Shown here one piece after another: positions 27,322-36,364 of a stretch of DNA of 64,000 bases; the stretch's first letter is position 1; every line of letters starts with the position of its first letter. The DNA comes from an uncultured Winogradskyella sp. GTDB lineage: Bacteria > Bacteroidota > Bacteroidia > Flavobacteriales > Flavobacteriaceae. The DNA lies in NCBI RefSeq assembly GCF_947496485.1, contig NZ_CANMCZ010000002.1:310001-374000 (forward strand). Direction: 5' to 3'. Both the position numbers and the translations under genes were made by a program. The notes below the pieces were generated by a model. It was not told where the DNA came from, ran no database searches, and saw nothing but the letters and a program-made list of their open reading frames with translations.

Positions 27322-28442
27322 GATGCAAAATACGTATTTATAGAAGAAGTTACTCTATCTAATTCAACATCAGTAAGATTAGAACCACTAGGGAGACAGA
27401 GACCTCGTTTGAATAAATCGTCTGATACACCATTCAAATATTTAGGGGCATCCTTAAAAATTGGTTGCTGGTGCATAGGTTTCCATAAAGGTCTAGATTC
27501 GATGTTCTCTTTTTCTAATGCTAACCTTAATCCTTCTTTTGTTGATTCTGAATCTAAAAGAATACATGTTAACCAACGGTTAGAAAAGTAACCTTCTGGC
27601 TCTTGTAAAAATGTAATTTTATCAATATGCTTAAAAGCATTTACATAGAATTCATGGTTAGAACGACGTTTAGCAACATGGCTATCTAAAACAGTCATTT
27701 GTCCACGACCAATACCAGCTACAATATTTGACATTCTGTAATTATAACCTATATGAGAATGTTGATAATGTGGTGCATTATCTCTGGCTTGAGTCGCTAA
27801 GAAAACAGCTTTTTCTTTATGTTCTAGCGTTTTAGTTACTATTGCACCACCTCCAGAAGTTGTTATAATTTTATTGCCGTTAAAGGATAGTATTGAAAAA
27901 TCTCCAAAAGTTCCACAGTTCTGATTTCTATAGTGACTTCCTAATGATTCAGCACTGTCTTCTACAACTGGAATCTTGTATTTTGACGCTATCTTATTAA
28001 TTTCTTCTACTTTATAAGGCATACCATATAAGTGAACAGCAACAATTGCTTTTGGTTTTTTTCCTTTTGCAATTCTATCCTTTATAGCTATTTCTAGTTG
28101 AATGGGGCACATATTCCAGGTATCAGTTTCACTATCAACAAAAACTGGAGTGGCACCTTGGTATGCAATAGGATTTGCAGAAGCCGAAAATGTTTTACTT
28201 TGGCAGATAACTTCATCACCATTATCTACACCTAATAAAATAAGACTTAGATGTAAGGCAGAAGTACCAGATGCTAATGCAGCAACATGGACATTTTCAT
28301 TAAGATAATTTTGTAAATCGCTTTCAAAACCATTTACGTTAGGTCCTAATGGAGCAACCCAATTTGATTCAAAAGCTTCTTTTATGTAAGATTGTTCATT
28401 ACCACTCATATGTGGAGATGAAAGCCATATTTTAGGTTTCAT
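27315..28442 (-). CDS. DegT/DnrJ/EryC1 sugar aminotransferase (PglE-like)
   Basis: 375 residues when started at the ATG at 28442; the TTG at 28448 only adds two residues. A PLP-dependent sugar aminotransferase: SGTSALHLSLILL binds the cofactor phosphate, EDSAESLGSHY is the strand with the pyridine-contacting Asp, and FNGNKIITTSGGGA holds the PLP lysine (Lys191). Likely reaction: transamination of the 4-keto sugar made by the adjacent PglF-like enzyme, using glutamate. No PglD-type N-acetyltransferase is adjacent; the neighbouring divergent gene is an ATP-grasp enzyme. It is the first gene of the PglE-PglF-Wza-Wzc operon. Confidence 0.93.
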   Translation of the reverse strand: MKPKIWLSSPHMSGNEQSYIKEAFESNWVAPLGPNVNGFESDLQNYLNENVHVAALASGTSALHLSLILLGVDNGDEVICQSKTFSASANPIAYQGATPVFVDSETDTWNMCPIQLEIAIKDRIAKGKKPKAIVAVHLYGMPYKVEEINKIASKYKIPVVEDSAESLGSHYRNQNCGTFGDFSILSFNGNKIITTSGGGAIVTKTLEHKEKAVFLATQARDNAPHYQHSHIGYNYRMSNIVAGIGRGQMTVLDSHVAKRRSNHEFYVNAFKHIDKITFLQEPEGYFSNRWLTCILLDSESTKEGLRLALEKENIESRPLWKPMHQQPIFKDAPKYLNGVSDDLFKRGLCLPSGSNLTDVELDRVTSSINTYFASC

Positions 28443-28822
28443 AAGCAAAAATTGTTAAGTAATTTACATTACTATTCAATTTCATGTCTATAGAGGGATC
28501 TGGGACACGATCTAAATTATGGGATAAATATGCACCAATAAGTTGAGACAACCCAAATTAAAACGATAAAAGGTAAATATTTACGTTTTTGAAATAATTA
28601 CCTTTATTACATTACTTTTTAGATAATTAGCAATAATTGCCAGGTAAAATAAGAGTAAATTTATTAATAATATTAATAGTAAAAATCATACAATTTATAA
28701 TAGTGATAGAGTTTATCATTTTACAACCTAAATATTGGTTTTATATCGGTTGTAATTATTAGTATTGTTTTATCTGCACTATATTTAGCATCTCAAACCA
28801 TAAATTAACCTAAAGTAAGTAC
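28443..28822. other. Divergent intergenic region inside the polysaccharide locus
   Basis: This 380-base gap separates the minus-strand PglE-PglF-Wza-Wzc operon from the plus-strand ATP-grasp/HAD pair. It contains an imperfect hairpin (28569-28580 with 28594-28605, 11 of 12 pairs, 13-base loop) and a palindrome GCAATAATTGC (28630-28640). TATATTTA (28780-28787) is a weak -7 match for the plus-strand pair. No gene is visible. Confidence 0.45.
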
Positions 28823-29794
28823 ATGAATATTTTAATCACTTCTGCAGGGAGAAGAGTTTCACTAGTAAGGTCATTTCAGAAAGAATTAAAAAAGATTGAC
28901 CAAAACGCTAAAGTGTTTGCTACTGATGCAGAACCTCAATTATCTGCGGCTTGTCGGATAGCAGATGGTAGTTTTAATGTACCAAGACTAGATTCACCTG
29001 ATTATTTAGATGTACTAACACAGATTTGTAGTTCCAATAACATCAAATTAATTATACCTACAATAGATACTGAATTGCTACAACTTGCTCAGTATAAGTC
29101 TGATTTGGCAAAACTCGGCATTAAAGTTCTGATCTCATCTATTGATTTTATTAGTAAATGCAGAAACAAACGCGTTATTCATAATTTTTTTGAAGAGCTT
29201 AATGTAAATGTAGCTAAAGAATATGATAAAGATAATTATAGCCTTCCGCTTTTTATTAAACCAATAGATGGGAGTAGAAGTGTAGATACTTATATTATTA
29301 GATACAAAGAAGAACTTACGGATTATCATTTTAACAATGATAAATTAATGTTTTTAGAATATTTAGATCATAATAAGTATGAGGAATTTACGTGTGACTT
29401 ATATTATACTATAAATAATAAATTAAAATGTGTTGTACCTCGAAAGCGATTGGAGGTAAGAGATGGTGAAGTTTATAAAGCGTTGACAGAAAATAATAGT
29501 TTAGTACCTTACATAAAGAAAAATCTAGATTATATAGATGGTGCAGTAGGTTGCCTTACAGCACAATTTTTTAAACATAGAGATGATGATACAAAAATAT
29601 ACGCTATAGAAATTAACCCTAGATTTGGTGGTGGCTACCCTTTAACATATCTGTCAGGAGCTAATTTCTCGAAATGGATAATTGAAGAACATTTACTAGG
29701 AAGGACTATAGAAGACAAATTTGATGTTTGGGAAAGTGATTTATTAATGATTAGGTATGATGACGAAATATTAGTTCATGGATATAAAGGTTGA
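28823..29794 (+). CDS. ATP-grasp domain protein (carbamoyl-phosphate-synthase/PylC-like)
   Basis: 323 residues. The N-terminal pre-ATP-grasp Rossmann part begins NILITSAGRRVSLVRSF and contains ADGSFNVPRLDSPDYLDVL and IIPTIDTELLQLA; the ATP-grasp part has LPLFIKPIDGSRSVDTY and the metal/ATP site AIEINPRFGGGYPLTY. ATP-grasp enzymes of this group join a carboxylate to an amine via an acylphosphate. The partners here are unknown; in this locus a sugar amine and an amino or hydroxy acid are plausible, which is inference. The gene overlaps the HAD gene by 17 bases and is divergent from the sugar aminotransferase operon. Confidence 0.85.
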   Translation: MNILITSAGRRVSLVRSFQKELKKIDQNAKVFATDAEPQLSAACRIADGSFNVPRLDSPDYLDVLTQICSSNNIKLIIPTIDTELLQLAQYKSDLAKLGIKVLISSIDFISKCRNKRVIHNFFEELNVNVAKEYDKDNYSLPLFIKPIDGSRSVDTYIIRYKEELTDYHFNNDKLMFLEYLDHNKYEEFTCDLYYTINNKLKCVVPRKRLEVRDGEVYKALTENNSLVPYIKKNLDYIDGAVGCLTAQFFKHRDDDTKIYAIEINPRFGGGYPLTYLSGANFSKWIIEEHLLGRTIEDKFDVWESDLLMIRYDDEILVHGYKG

Positions 29795-30434
29795 TGAACA
29801 TACAGTTATTGTCTTTGATTTAGATGATACTTTGTATAACGAATTAGATTATCTGAAATCAGCATATAAAGAGATTGCAGAATTATTAGATCCTACCGAT
29901 TGGAAATCACTTTATTCAACAATGTTTTCGTTGTATAGAAATAAAAGTAATGTTTTTGAATTCCTCAATAAGAACTACAAAATAGAGATAAAAACATTAG
30001 TTAATCTATACAGAAATCACAAGCCAAATATTCAATTGTTTGAAGGTGTTATGCCCATTCTTGAAGCCATAAAATCTAAAAATGGCAAAATCGGAATTAT
30101 AACGGATGGGAGGTCAAAAACCCAGAGAGCAAAAATTGATAGCTTGGGTATTTTGAAATATATCGATGAAATTATTATTTCTGAAGAAATTGGTAGTGAA
30201 AAACCGAATTTAGAGAATTATAAAGCAATTGAAAAGGCTATTTTTGGAACTCAATACTATTATCTGGCAGATAATTTGAAGAAAGATTTTATTGTACCTA
30301 ATGCTTTAGGATGGAAAAGTATTGCTCTAATAGATAATGGAAAGAATATACATTACGCTTCTAGCAATTATATGGATAGTAAATACCGACCTGAGAAATT
30401 TATATTAAATTTTAATGAAATAAATATTATTTAA
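29778..30434 (+). CDS. HAD-superfamily hydrolase
   Basis: 218 residues. Motif I is VFDLDDTLYNE with nucleophile Asp14 and Asp16, motif II is GIITDGRSKTQRAK, the conserved lysine lies in ISEEIGSEKPN and the acidic motif IV in YYLADNLKKDF. The alpha-helical cap between motifs I and II is of the C1 type, so this is a small-molecule phosphatase or phosphonatase-like enzyme. It overlaps the ATP-grasp gene by 17 bases, so the two are co-translated and probably act in one pathway. The tail end faces the convergent sugar transferase gene, 20 bases away. Confidence 0.85.
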   Translation: MDIKVDEHTVIVFDLDDTLYNELDYLKSAYKEIAELLDPTDWKSLYSTMFSLYRNKSNVFEFLNKNYKIEIKTLVNLYRNHKPNIQLFEGVMPILEAIKSKNGKIGIITDGRSKTQRAKIDSLGILKYIDEIIISEEIGSEKPNLENYKAIEKAIFGTQYYYLADNLKKDFIVPNALGWKSIALIDNGKNIHYASSNYMDSKYRPEKFILNFNEINII

Positions 30435-30454
30435 TTTTCATTAAAAATTTTCTA

Positions 30455-31066
30455 TTACTCTTTTGTACCAGTAAATATTGGCATATCATCGCTGTCAGAA
30501 TTATTTACATCTTGTCTATTTATAACCTTGTTTATTGTCATAAATATTATTTTTAAATCTAATAGAAAGGATTGATTGTCTACATAATATACATCTAGCT
30601 CAAATTTTTGCTCCCAACTTATTGCATTTCTACCATTTACTTGTGCCCAACCTGTAATACCAGGAATAACTTCATGTCTTCTATTCTGTCTTTCATTATA
30701 AAGTTCTAAGTATTTAGGTAACAGTGGGCGAGGACCAACTAAACTCATATCGCCTTTTAAGACATTCAATAATTGTGGAATTTCATCCAATGAGTATTTT
30801 CTGCAAAAATCACCAACCTTTGTGATTCTGTATATTACAGGTAATAGATTGCCTTCTTCATCAGTTTTGTCGTTCATTGTTTTCAACTTAATAATGGTGA
30901 AGATTTTACCATTTTTACCAGTTCTTAACTGATAGAAAAAGGGTTTGCCATTATTAGAGATTGTTAGGACAATAATTAATATAAGTAATAGCGGAGAAAC
31001 AATTACCAATCCAACAAAAGCTGCAAAAAAATCAAATAAACGTTTTATTATTGTATAGAGTTTCAT
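30455..31066 (-). CDS. Monotopic phosphoglycosyl transferase (PglC-like)
   Basis: 203 residues of the bacterial sugar transferase family. KRLFDFFAAFVGLVIVSPLL is the reentrant membrane helix, followed by KPFFYQLRTGKNGKIFTIIKLKTM. The catalytic Asp-Glu lies in SLDEIPQLLNVLKGDMSLVGPRP, and PGITGWAQVNGRNAISWE completes the family signature. The short length matches PglC rather than long WbaP/WcaJ forms. It should load the first sugar phosphate, probably bacillosamine-type, onto undecaprenyl phosphate. Its start overlaps the stop of the upstream glycosyltransferase by four bases (ATGA). Confidence 0.93.
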   Translation of the reverse strand: MKLYTIIKRLFDFFAAFVGLVIVSPLLLILIIVLTISNNGKPFFYQLRTGKNGKIFTIIKLKTMNDKTDEEGNLLPVIYRITKVGDFCRKYSLDEIPQLLNVLKGDMSLVGPRPLLPKYLELYNERQNRRHEVIPGITGWAQVNGRNAISWEQKFELDVYYVDNQSFLLDLKIIFMTINKVINRQDVNNSDSDDMPIFTGTKE

Positions 31067-32211
31067 TTTTCTAAATGTTTATATAGGTTTAACATTTCTT
31101 CCCAAATATACTCGCGCTTGTATTTATTAATAATATTTTGTCTAGAATTATCTGCCATTATTTTAAGATTTTCAGGTTTTTCTATAACATCTAGCATAGC
31201 GACTTTTAGAGCTTCAATATCTTTTGGAGGTATAATTATTCCGTTAACATTATCAGTAATTATTTCATTACAACCATTAATATTTGAAACAATACAAGGT
31301 TTCCCCATACAATTGGCTTGCAATACGACGTTAGGAAATCCTTCTCTATAACTAGGAAATACAAGTACGTCGCTGATGGCTACATAGGGACGAATATCTT
31401 TTATAAAACCGACAGCATGGATAGCTTTATGATTTTCCAATAACTCTTCAGTTACATTATCTATTGGGTCTAATTCTCTTTCACTTGGTCCAACAACTAT
31501 AAGTTTTGCCTTTGGATATTTTTCATTAATGCTTACAAAAGCCTGAACGAGTTCATTAATTCCTTTATCTTTTACAATTCGACCAACAAATATAAATACC
31601 ATATCACTCGGAAGAATATTAAGCTCACTTTTTAATATTTGCATTTCTTGTTGAGAAACTTTACTTGTATCATAATGATCTACGTCAATACCATTAGAAC
31701 TTCCTTTACCAATAACTTTTAGTTTATCTTCTTTACAAAACTTTTCACTTAAAATAATATCTTTTAAACCATAAGAATTAGGAAGAATCATTGTAGAGCA
31801 ACTATAAGTAAGTTTTTCAACTGTGTTTAGAAGGTTTCTTTTTTTTCCTTCGGCCTCTAATAAAGGTAATCCAGCGATAGTATGCAATCTGTTAGGAACT
31901 CTAGCGAGTTTTGATGCAATCATTCCTAAAGTTCCAGCCTTTGGTGTATGTGTATGAACAATAAACGGCTTTTCTTTCTTGAAAATTTTATATAATTGAA
32001 ATAAGGCCTTTAGGTCTTTTAAAGGTGTAATAGTTCTGGTCATATTAACAGGAATTGTTCTTATCCCCTCATTGTTACTGACATCTTCCAATACTTTACC
32101 TTCACCCGAAACACCAACGATTTCATAATGATTACTCATGAAGCGCAATTGTCCTTTTAGTAAAGTACCTAGCGAGCCAGGAACAGTAGTTATACGTATA
32201 ATTTTCTTCAT
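31063..32211 (-). CDS. GT4-family glycosyltransferase (PglA-like)
   Basis: 382 residues from the ATG at 32211. The frame is open further upstream to 32271, but that part overlaps the asparagine synthetase gene, whose stop forms TAATG with this start. The N-terminus MKKIIRITTVPGSL is as in PglA-like enzymes. The C-terminal donor domain has FIFVGRIVKDKGINELVQAF and the E-x7-E motif region SYREGFPNVVLQANCMGKP. It lies directly before the PglC-like gene, as in bacillosamine-initiated pathways, so it likely adds the second sugar of the repeat unit. Confidence 0.92.
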   Translation of the reverse strand: MKKIIRITTVPGSLGTLLKGQLRFMSNHYEIVGVSGEGKVLEDVSNNEGIRTIPVNMTRTITPLKDLKALFQLYKIFKKEKPFIVHTHTPKAGTLGMIASKLARVPNRLHTIAGLPLLEAEGKKRNLLNTVEKLTYSCSTMILPNSYGLKDIILSEKFCKEDKLKVIGKGSSNGIDVDHYDTSKVSQQEMQILKSELNILPSDMVFIFVGRIVKDKGINELVQAFVSINEKYPKAKLIVVGPSERELDPIDNVTEELLENHKAIHAVGFIKDIRPYVAISDVLVFPSYREGFPNVVLQANCMGKPCIVSNINGCNEIITDNVNGIIIPPKDIEALKVAMLDVIEKPENLKIMADNSRQNIINKYKREYIWEEMLNLYKHLEK

Positions 32212-34118
32212 TATTGATTCAGCATTAAGTAGGTATTTAGATACCATTTTTGGAACGTATAAAAACACCAAGCTTGCATACTTTTATCTTCCTTACCAGA
32301 AATATGATTTCTGACCAGATTGGTAATATAATCTTTATTAAAGAGGCCTTGAGACTCAAGAAATTTTGTTTCAATATAAGACTCTAATTCTGGCTTTAAA
32401 CTTCCTCTTAACCAATCACCAACAGGTACTCCGAACCCTTGTTTAGATTTATCTAAAAAGCCAGGAGCAAATTTATCTGCAAAGGCTTCTTTAAGAATAT
32501 ATTTCTTATTCCAGCCTTTCATTAGGTAATTTTCGGGTAGGGAATTGGTTAAATTCCATATAGATTTGTTTAAGAAAGGAGCTCTACACTCTAAAGAACA
32601 TAACATACTTGTTCTATCTACTTTTACAAGCATGTCTCCCTCTAAGCTTACATTTTTATCAACCATTCTAAAATCGGTCAAATCCTTTGGGTTTTGTTGA
32701 TTATATCTTGTTTTGAATTCTGAAAAGGTATCCTCAATTAGGTTATTAGATTTTAATAATTGTGCTTTTTCTTGGTCAGTAAAGGCTAGAGAAATAATAT
32801 TCCAATACTGATTGCCATCATAATTAAATGCTTTTAGCAAACGATTTAATTTAAACCGCTTACCTCTATTATCATCTTTGGTATTTAAAAACCTCGATGA
32901 TAGATTTAGAATTTGTTTGTGAAGTCCTTTAGGAACAACTGAAGTATATTTATTATTCAATTTCCCCATGTAATATTTGTTATAGCCACCAAAAACTTCA
33001 TCTCCTCCGTCTCCCGTTAATGCTACTTTCACATAATCACTTGCATGTTTAGATACTAAATATGTTGGTAATGCAGAAGAATCGGCGAAGGGCTCGTCAA
33101 AGTTTAATAAAATATCATCTATCCCATTTTTAAAGTCTTCTTCTTTAACTATAAATTCATGGTGGTTACTATTAACAAGTTTGGCAACAACTTGAGATTT
33201 GTCAGTTTCGTCATAAGTCTTCTTTTCGAAACCTATAGAAAAGGTCTCTATTTTTTCATCTGAAATTTCTGCCAAACAATGTGTTACAACAGAAGAGTCT
33301 ACACCACCAGACAAAAATGTTCCTAAAGATACGTCTGCAACGGATCTACTTTCTACACTTTCCATGACTTTATTGTAAACCTCCTTTTTCGCAGCATCGA
33401 ATGAAATCTCTTTTTTTTCTATAGGTTTTGGTTTTTCAATCTCATGGATGGTAAATAAGTCTGTACCTAAATCAAAATCAATGTAATGGTTACTTGGTAG
33501 TTTATAGATATCCTCATAAATTGAATAGGGTGCAGGTATATATGTTAATCTGAAATAAAGATTCATACCTTCCTTACATATGTTTGGTCTGTTAGGCAGA
33601 TAATTTACGATAGACTTTAGCTCAGAACCATAAACGAAATCTGTTTTAGTTTTTGTGTAATACAATGGTTTTTCTCCGAAGAAATCTCTTGCAATGAAAA
33701 CTTTGTTTTTAGTTTTATCATGAATGCTAAAAGCAAACATGCCATCTAATTCTTTAAAGGCTTCAACTCCTTTTTGTTCGTATAGTTTTAAGATAACTTC
33801 TGTATCACTAGTAGTTTTAAATGTAACACCAGAATTTTCGAGTTGTTGTTTTAGCGTTCTGTAATTATATATTTCACCATTAAAGACCAAACCAATTTGG
33901 TTATTATCGGTGTACATTGGTTGTTTCCCAGTACTTAAATCTATAATTGATAAACGACGCATTGCCATTGCAACAGAATTAGATTCAGATGTATCTATGT
34001 AAAAGCCATCTTCATCAGGTCCACGATGAAAAATGAGTTGATTCATTGCTGACAATTCATTTTTCAGAAAGCCTCTGTCTTTTTCAGTATTACTTATAAT
34101 TCCGTTTATTCCGCACAT
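32211..34118 (-). CDS. Asparagine-synthetase-like amidotransferase (first copy)
   Basis: 635 residues. Cys2 of MCGINGIISN is the glutaminase nucleophile; RGPDEDGF and MRRLSIIDLSTGKQPM complete the class II glutaminase domain. The synthetase domain has the PP-loop FLSGGVDSSVV and LTGDGGDEVFGGY. Proteins of this family in polysaccharide loci often amidate uronic acids instead of aspartate, for example the WbpS type. Its position between glycosyltransferase genes and the presence of ugd and a uronate epimerase in the same locus favour that role, which is inference. It overlaps the downstream PglA-like gene by one base. Confidence 0.9.
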   Translation of the reverse strand: MCGINGIISNTEKDRGFLKNELSAMNQLIFHRGPDEDGFYIDTSESNSVAMAMRRLSIIDLSTGKQPMYTDNNQIGLVFNGEIYNYRTLKQQLENSGVTFKTTSDTEVILKLYEQKGVEAFKELDGMFAFSIHDKTKNKVFIARDFFGEKPLYYTKTKTDFVYGSELKSIVNYLPNRPNICKEGMNLYFRLTYIPAPYSIYEDIYKLPSNHYIDFDLGTDLFTIHEIEKPKPIEKKEISFDAAKKEVYNKVMESVESRSVADVSLGTFLSGGVDSSVVTHCLAEISDEKIETFSIGFEKKTYDETDKSQVVAKLVNSNHHEFIVKEEDFKNGIDDILLNFDEPFADSSALPTYLVSKHASDYVKVALTGDGGDEVFGGYNKYYMGKLNNKYTSVVPKGLHKQILNLSSRFLNTKDDNRGKRFKLNRLLKAFNYDGNQYWNIISLAFTDQEKAQLLKSNNLIEDTFSEFKTRYNQQNPKDLTDFRMVDKNVSLEGDMLVKVDRTSMLCSLECRAPFLNKSIWNLTNSLPENYLMKGWNKKYILKEAFADKFAPGFLDKSKQGFGVPVGDWLRGSLKPELESYIETKFLESQGLFNKDYITNLVRNHISGKEDKSMQAWCFYTFQKWYLNTYLMLNQ

Positions 34119-34131
34119 AATGCTGTTATAA

Positions 34132-35280
34132 TTATTTTTGTATAAATTGATTAAAGATTGAATAGATATTCTTAATTTGATATTGTTTAGATCTTTCTAA
34201 ACTCAATCTACTATATCTTTCACGTTCTTTAGGATGGTTTCTATAATATTCTATTGCTTTATGTAAACCTTTATGATCATCATTATTAACTAGAAGTCCA
34301 TATTTAGCTATATAGAACTCTCCATCATTAATATTTAATTCTTCATTCTCGTTCAACATTTCTAACGGACCGGACAAGCAGTTAGTAGAAATACAAGGAA
34401 GTCCGATAGCCATAGCTTCTAGCAAAGCATTGGGAAACCCTTCAGTAAAAGATGAAAGAATAAAACAATTACTTTCAAGAAAATAATCATTAACATTTTT
34501 TACTTTTCCTCCTAGTTGTACTTGGTCATTCAAATTATATTTAGTGATTTCACTTTCTAAGAAATCTTTTAACTCGCCACCACCTAAAATTGTTAGTTTG
34601 TCATTATTCTCTTGTTCATTTAAAGCCCTAACAATCATAGCCTGATTTTTCCTTTTATTTAGAGTGCCTGCTGTAATAATATCTAATATCTTTTTATTAT
34701 TATTTAGGGTTTCAGAGACTATTGTCTTTGTTGGAATTTCGATCGGATTATAAATCACTTCCATTGGAATTTTAATTCCAAAATTATCTTTCAAGTCTTT
34801 ATTAATATGAATTGAATTTGAAAATAAAGCATGGCATCTATTGTAAAAAATAGGGTAGAAGACCTTAGAAATATAGAGTGATATCCTACTAGTTGTGTTA
34901 TCAGAAGGGAATCCCCGTTCACTAATAATAGTTTTTACCTTTTTATTTAGTATCGCAATAATCCCATTTAACAGATTTGGAAAAGCAAGAAAAGAAACAG
35001 CAATATTTATATTATTCTTTTTTATGAAACGGTTATATTTTATGAAGAAAGTAATAAAATCAATAAATCTTAAAAAATAAGGTCTATCGGCTCCTTTTTT
35101 AGATAGTACAGTTACATCAACTTCTTCCGGAATTGGAAAATGAATAACATCATAAAAAAGCACTAAGCTAACATTATAGTCATTCTTCAATTCTTTTAGA
35201 AGTAGACTTATTACTTTTTCTGCACCACCACTTCCAAGAGAAAGAGTTAATATGCTAATATTTGTTTTTTGATTTTTCAA
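34132..35280 (-). CDS. GT4-family glycosyltransferase
   Basis: 382 residues. The N-terminal acceptor domain starts with ISILTLSLGSGGAEKVISLLL, the glycine-rich loop plus GAEK motif of GT4 enzymes; the donor domain shows ITAGTLNKRKNQAMIVRAL and SSFTEGFPNALLEAMAIGLPCIST with the E-x7-E pair. It is a cytoplasmic, peripherally bound transferase. Donor and linkage are unknown. It lies 13 bases upstream of the asparagine-synthetase-like gene and 4 bases after the next GT4 gene. Confidence 0.9.
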   Translation of the reverse strand: MKNQKTNISILTLSLGSGGAEKVISLLLKELKNDYNVSLVLFYDVIHFPIPEEVDVTVLSKKGADRPYFLRFIDFITFFIKYNRFIKKNNINIAVSFLAFPNLLNGIIAILNKKVKTIISERGFPSDNTTSRISLYISKVFYPIFYNRCHALFSNSIHINKDLKDNFGIKIPMEVIYNPIEIPTKTIVSETLNNNKKILDIITAGTLNKRKNQAMIVRALNEQENNDKLTILGGGELKDFLESEITKYNLNDQVQLGGKVKNVNDYFLESNCFILSSFTEGFPNALLEAMAIGLPCISTNCLSGPLEMLNENEELNINDGEFYIAKYGLLVNNDDHKGLHKAIEYYRNHPKERERYSRLSLERSKQYQIKNIYSIFNQFIQK

Positions 35281-35284
35281 TTCA

Positions 35285-36364
35285 CTACTTTTTTAGAATA
35301 TGGAAGAAAAATTGTTCAAACTCATCAAGTATTTTCTCCTTACTGAACTTTTTATATACGGATTGGCTTACTATTTTTGGGTCCCATTTTTTATTTTCAT
35401 TGAGCTTTTCTAAAAACTCGTCTTCACTATTAACGATATAACCATTAATGCCATTTTCTACAATTTCTTTTGTTCCACCAGGAGCATTAAAGGCAATAAC
35501 TGGCGTTCCTACAACACAGCTCTCTAACAGCGTGTTTGGAAACCCCTCTGAATATGAGCCTTGTAAGAACATATCGTGCTTAGCTAAATGTTCATATACA
35601 TTGTTTGTATGCTTTATATGCTTTATTTTATCCTCTAATTTCAGTTCTTTAATTTTGTTGAAAATCTTGTCCTTATATTCACCTTCACCAATTATAGTAA
35701 ACTCAAACGGTATTTTTAGCCTGCCTAAAACATCTAAAAGTCTTAATTGACCTTTAATTTTTCTGAATCTACCAATAGTAATTAATTTTTTTACTTGATT
35801 GTTATTCTCTTCTTTAATGGTCTTATGTGATTCTTCTTTTGTTATTGGATTACGTATAATCCAAATATGATCTGGATTATATTCGTAACATTCTAAAAAA
35901 TCATTTTTCATGTCTGAAGACTGACAAATGATATAATCTAATTTTTTTGTTCCATAGTCAAATAGAAAAGTGAAAAATTTAAGCCAAGGTTTCGTCTTAT
36001 TGGTTCTGTAATTACTTGCTACTTTACTTATTGTAGAATGTCTTCCTACAAATTTTGTTTTTCTAAAAAATATAGAAAGTAAGCCCATCATAGTGTTTAA
36101 GTGAGAAATTGAACTAACTATTATGTCTGGTCTCTCTTGAATTAAAATTTTAATTATTGAAAATAGGGCAAAAAGAACTCTACTTTTATTCAAAAATATT
36201 ACGTTAATGTTGCTAACATCGTATTTACTGTCTTTTTCAAAACCAATCACAATAAGTTTAACATCAAACTTTTCGATATTAAGATTTTCTGCAACGAAAG
36301 AAATTATACGTTCGGCACCTCCAGCAAATAGTGTAGGTATTATAAAATATACTTTATTTTTCAT
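35285..36364 (-). CDS. GT4-family glycosyltransferase
   Basis: 359 residues from the ATG at 36364, which overlaps the upstream TupA-like stop as ATGA; the longer frame to 36409 would run deep into that gene. Motifs: YFIIPTLFAGGAERIISFVAE at the N-terminus, ITIGRFRKIKGQLRLLDVL opening the donor domain, and GSYSEGFPNTLLESCVVGTPV for the nucleotide-sugar site. It is related to but clearly distinct from the neighbouring GT4 protein. Its position in the operon suggests addition of a later sugar of the repeat unit. Confidence 0.9.
   Translation of the reverse strand: MKNKVYFIIPTLFAGGAERIISFVAENLNIEKFDVKLIVIGFEKDSKYDVSNINVIFLNKSRVLFALFSIIKILIQERPDIIVSSISHLNTMMGLLSIFFRKTKFVGRHSTISKVASNYRTNKTKPWLKFFTFLFDYGTKKLDYIICQSSDMKNDFLECYEYNPDHIWIIRNPITKEESHKTIKEENNNQVKKLITIGRFRKIKGQLRLLDVLGRLKIPFEFTIIGEGEYKDKIFNKIKELKLEDKIKHIKHTNNVYEHLAKHDMFLQGSYSEGFPNTLLESCVVGTPVIAFNAPGGTKEIVENGINGYIVNSEDEFLEKLNENKKWDPKIVSQSVYKKFSKEKILDEFEQFFFHILKK

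Noticed and set aside
31063..32271. Longer start of the PglA-like glycosyltransferase
   Set aside because: It would overlap the coding end of the upstream amidotransferase by 61 bases; the ATG at 32211 forms the usual TAATG coupling and matches the family N-terminus.
32211..34118. Housekeeping asparagine synthetase
   Set aside because: It lies within a glycosyltransferase operon with a second copy nearby; a housekeeping role is not excluded but is less likely than sugar amidation.
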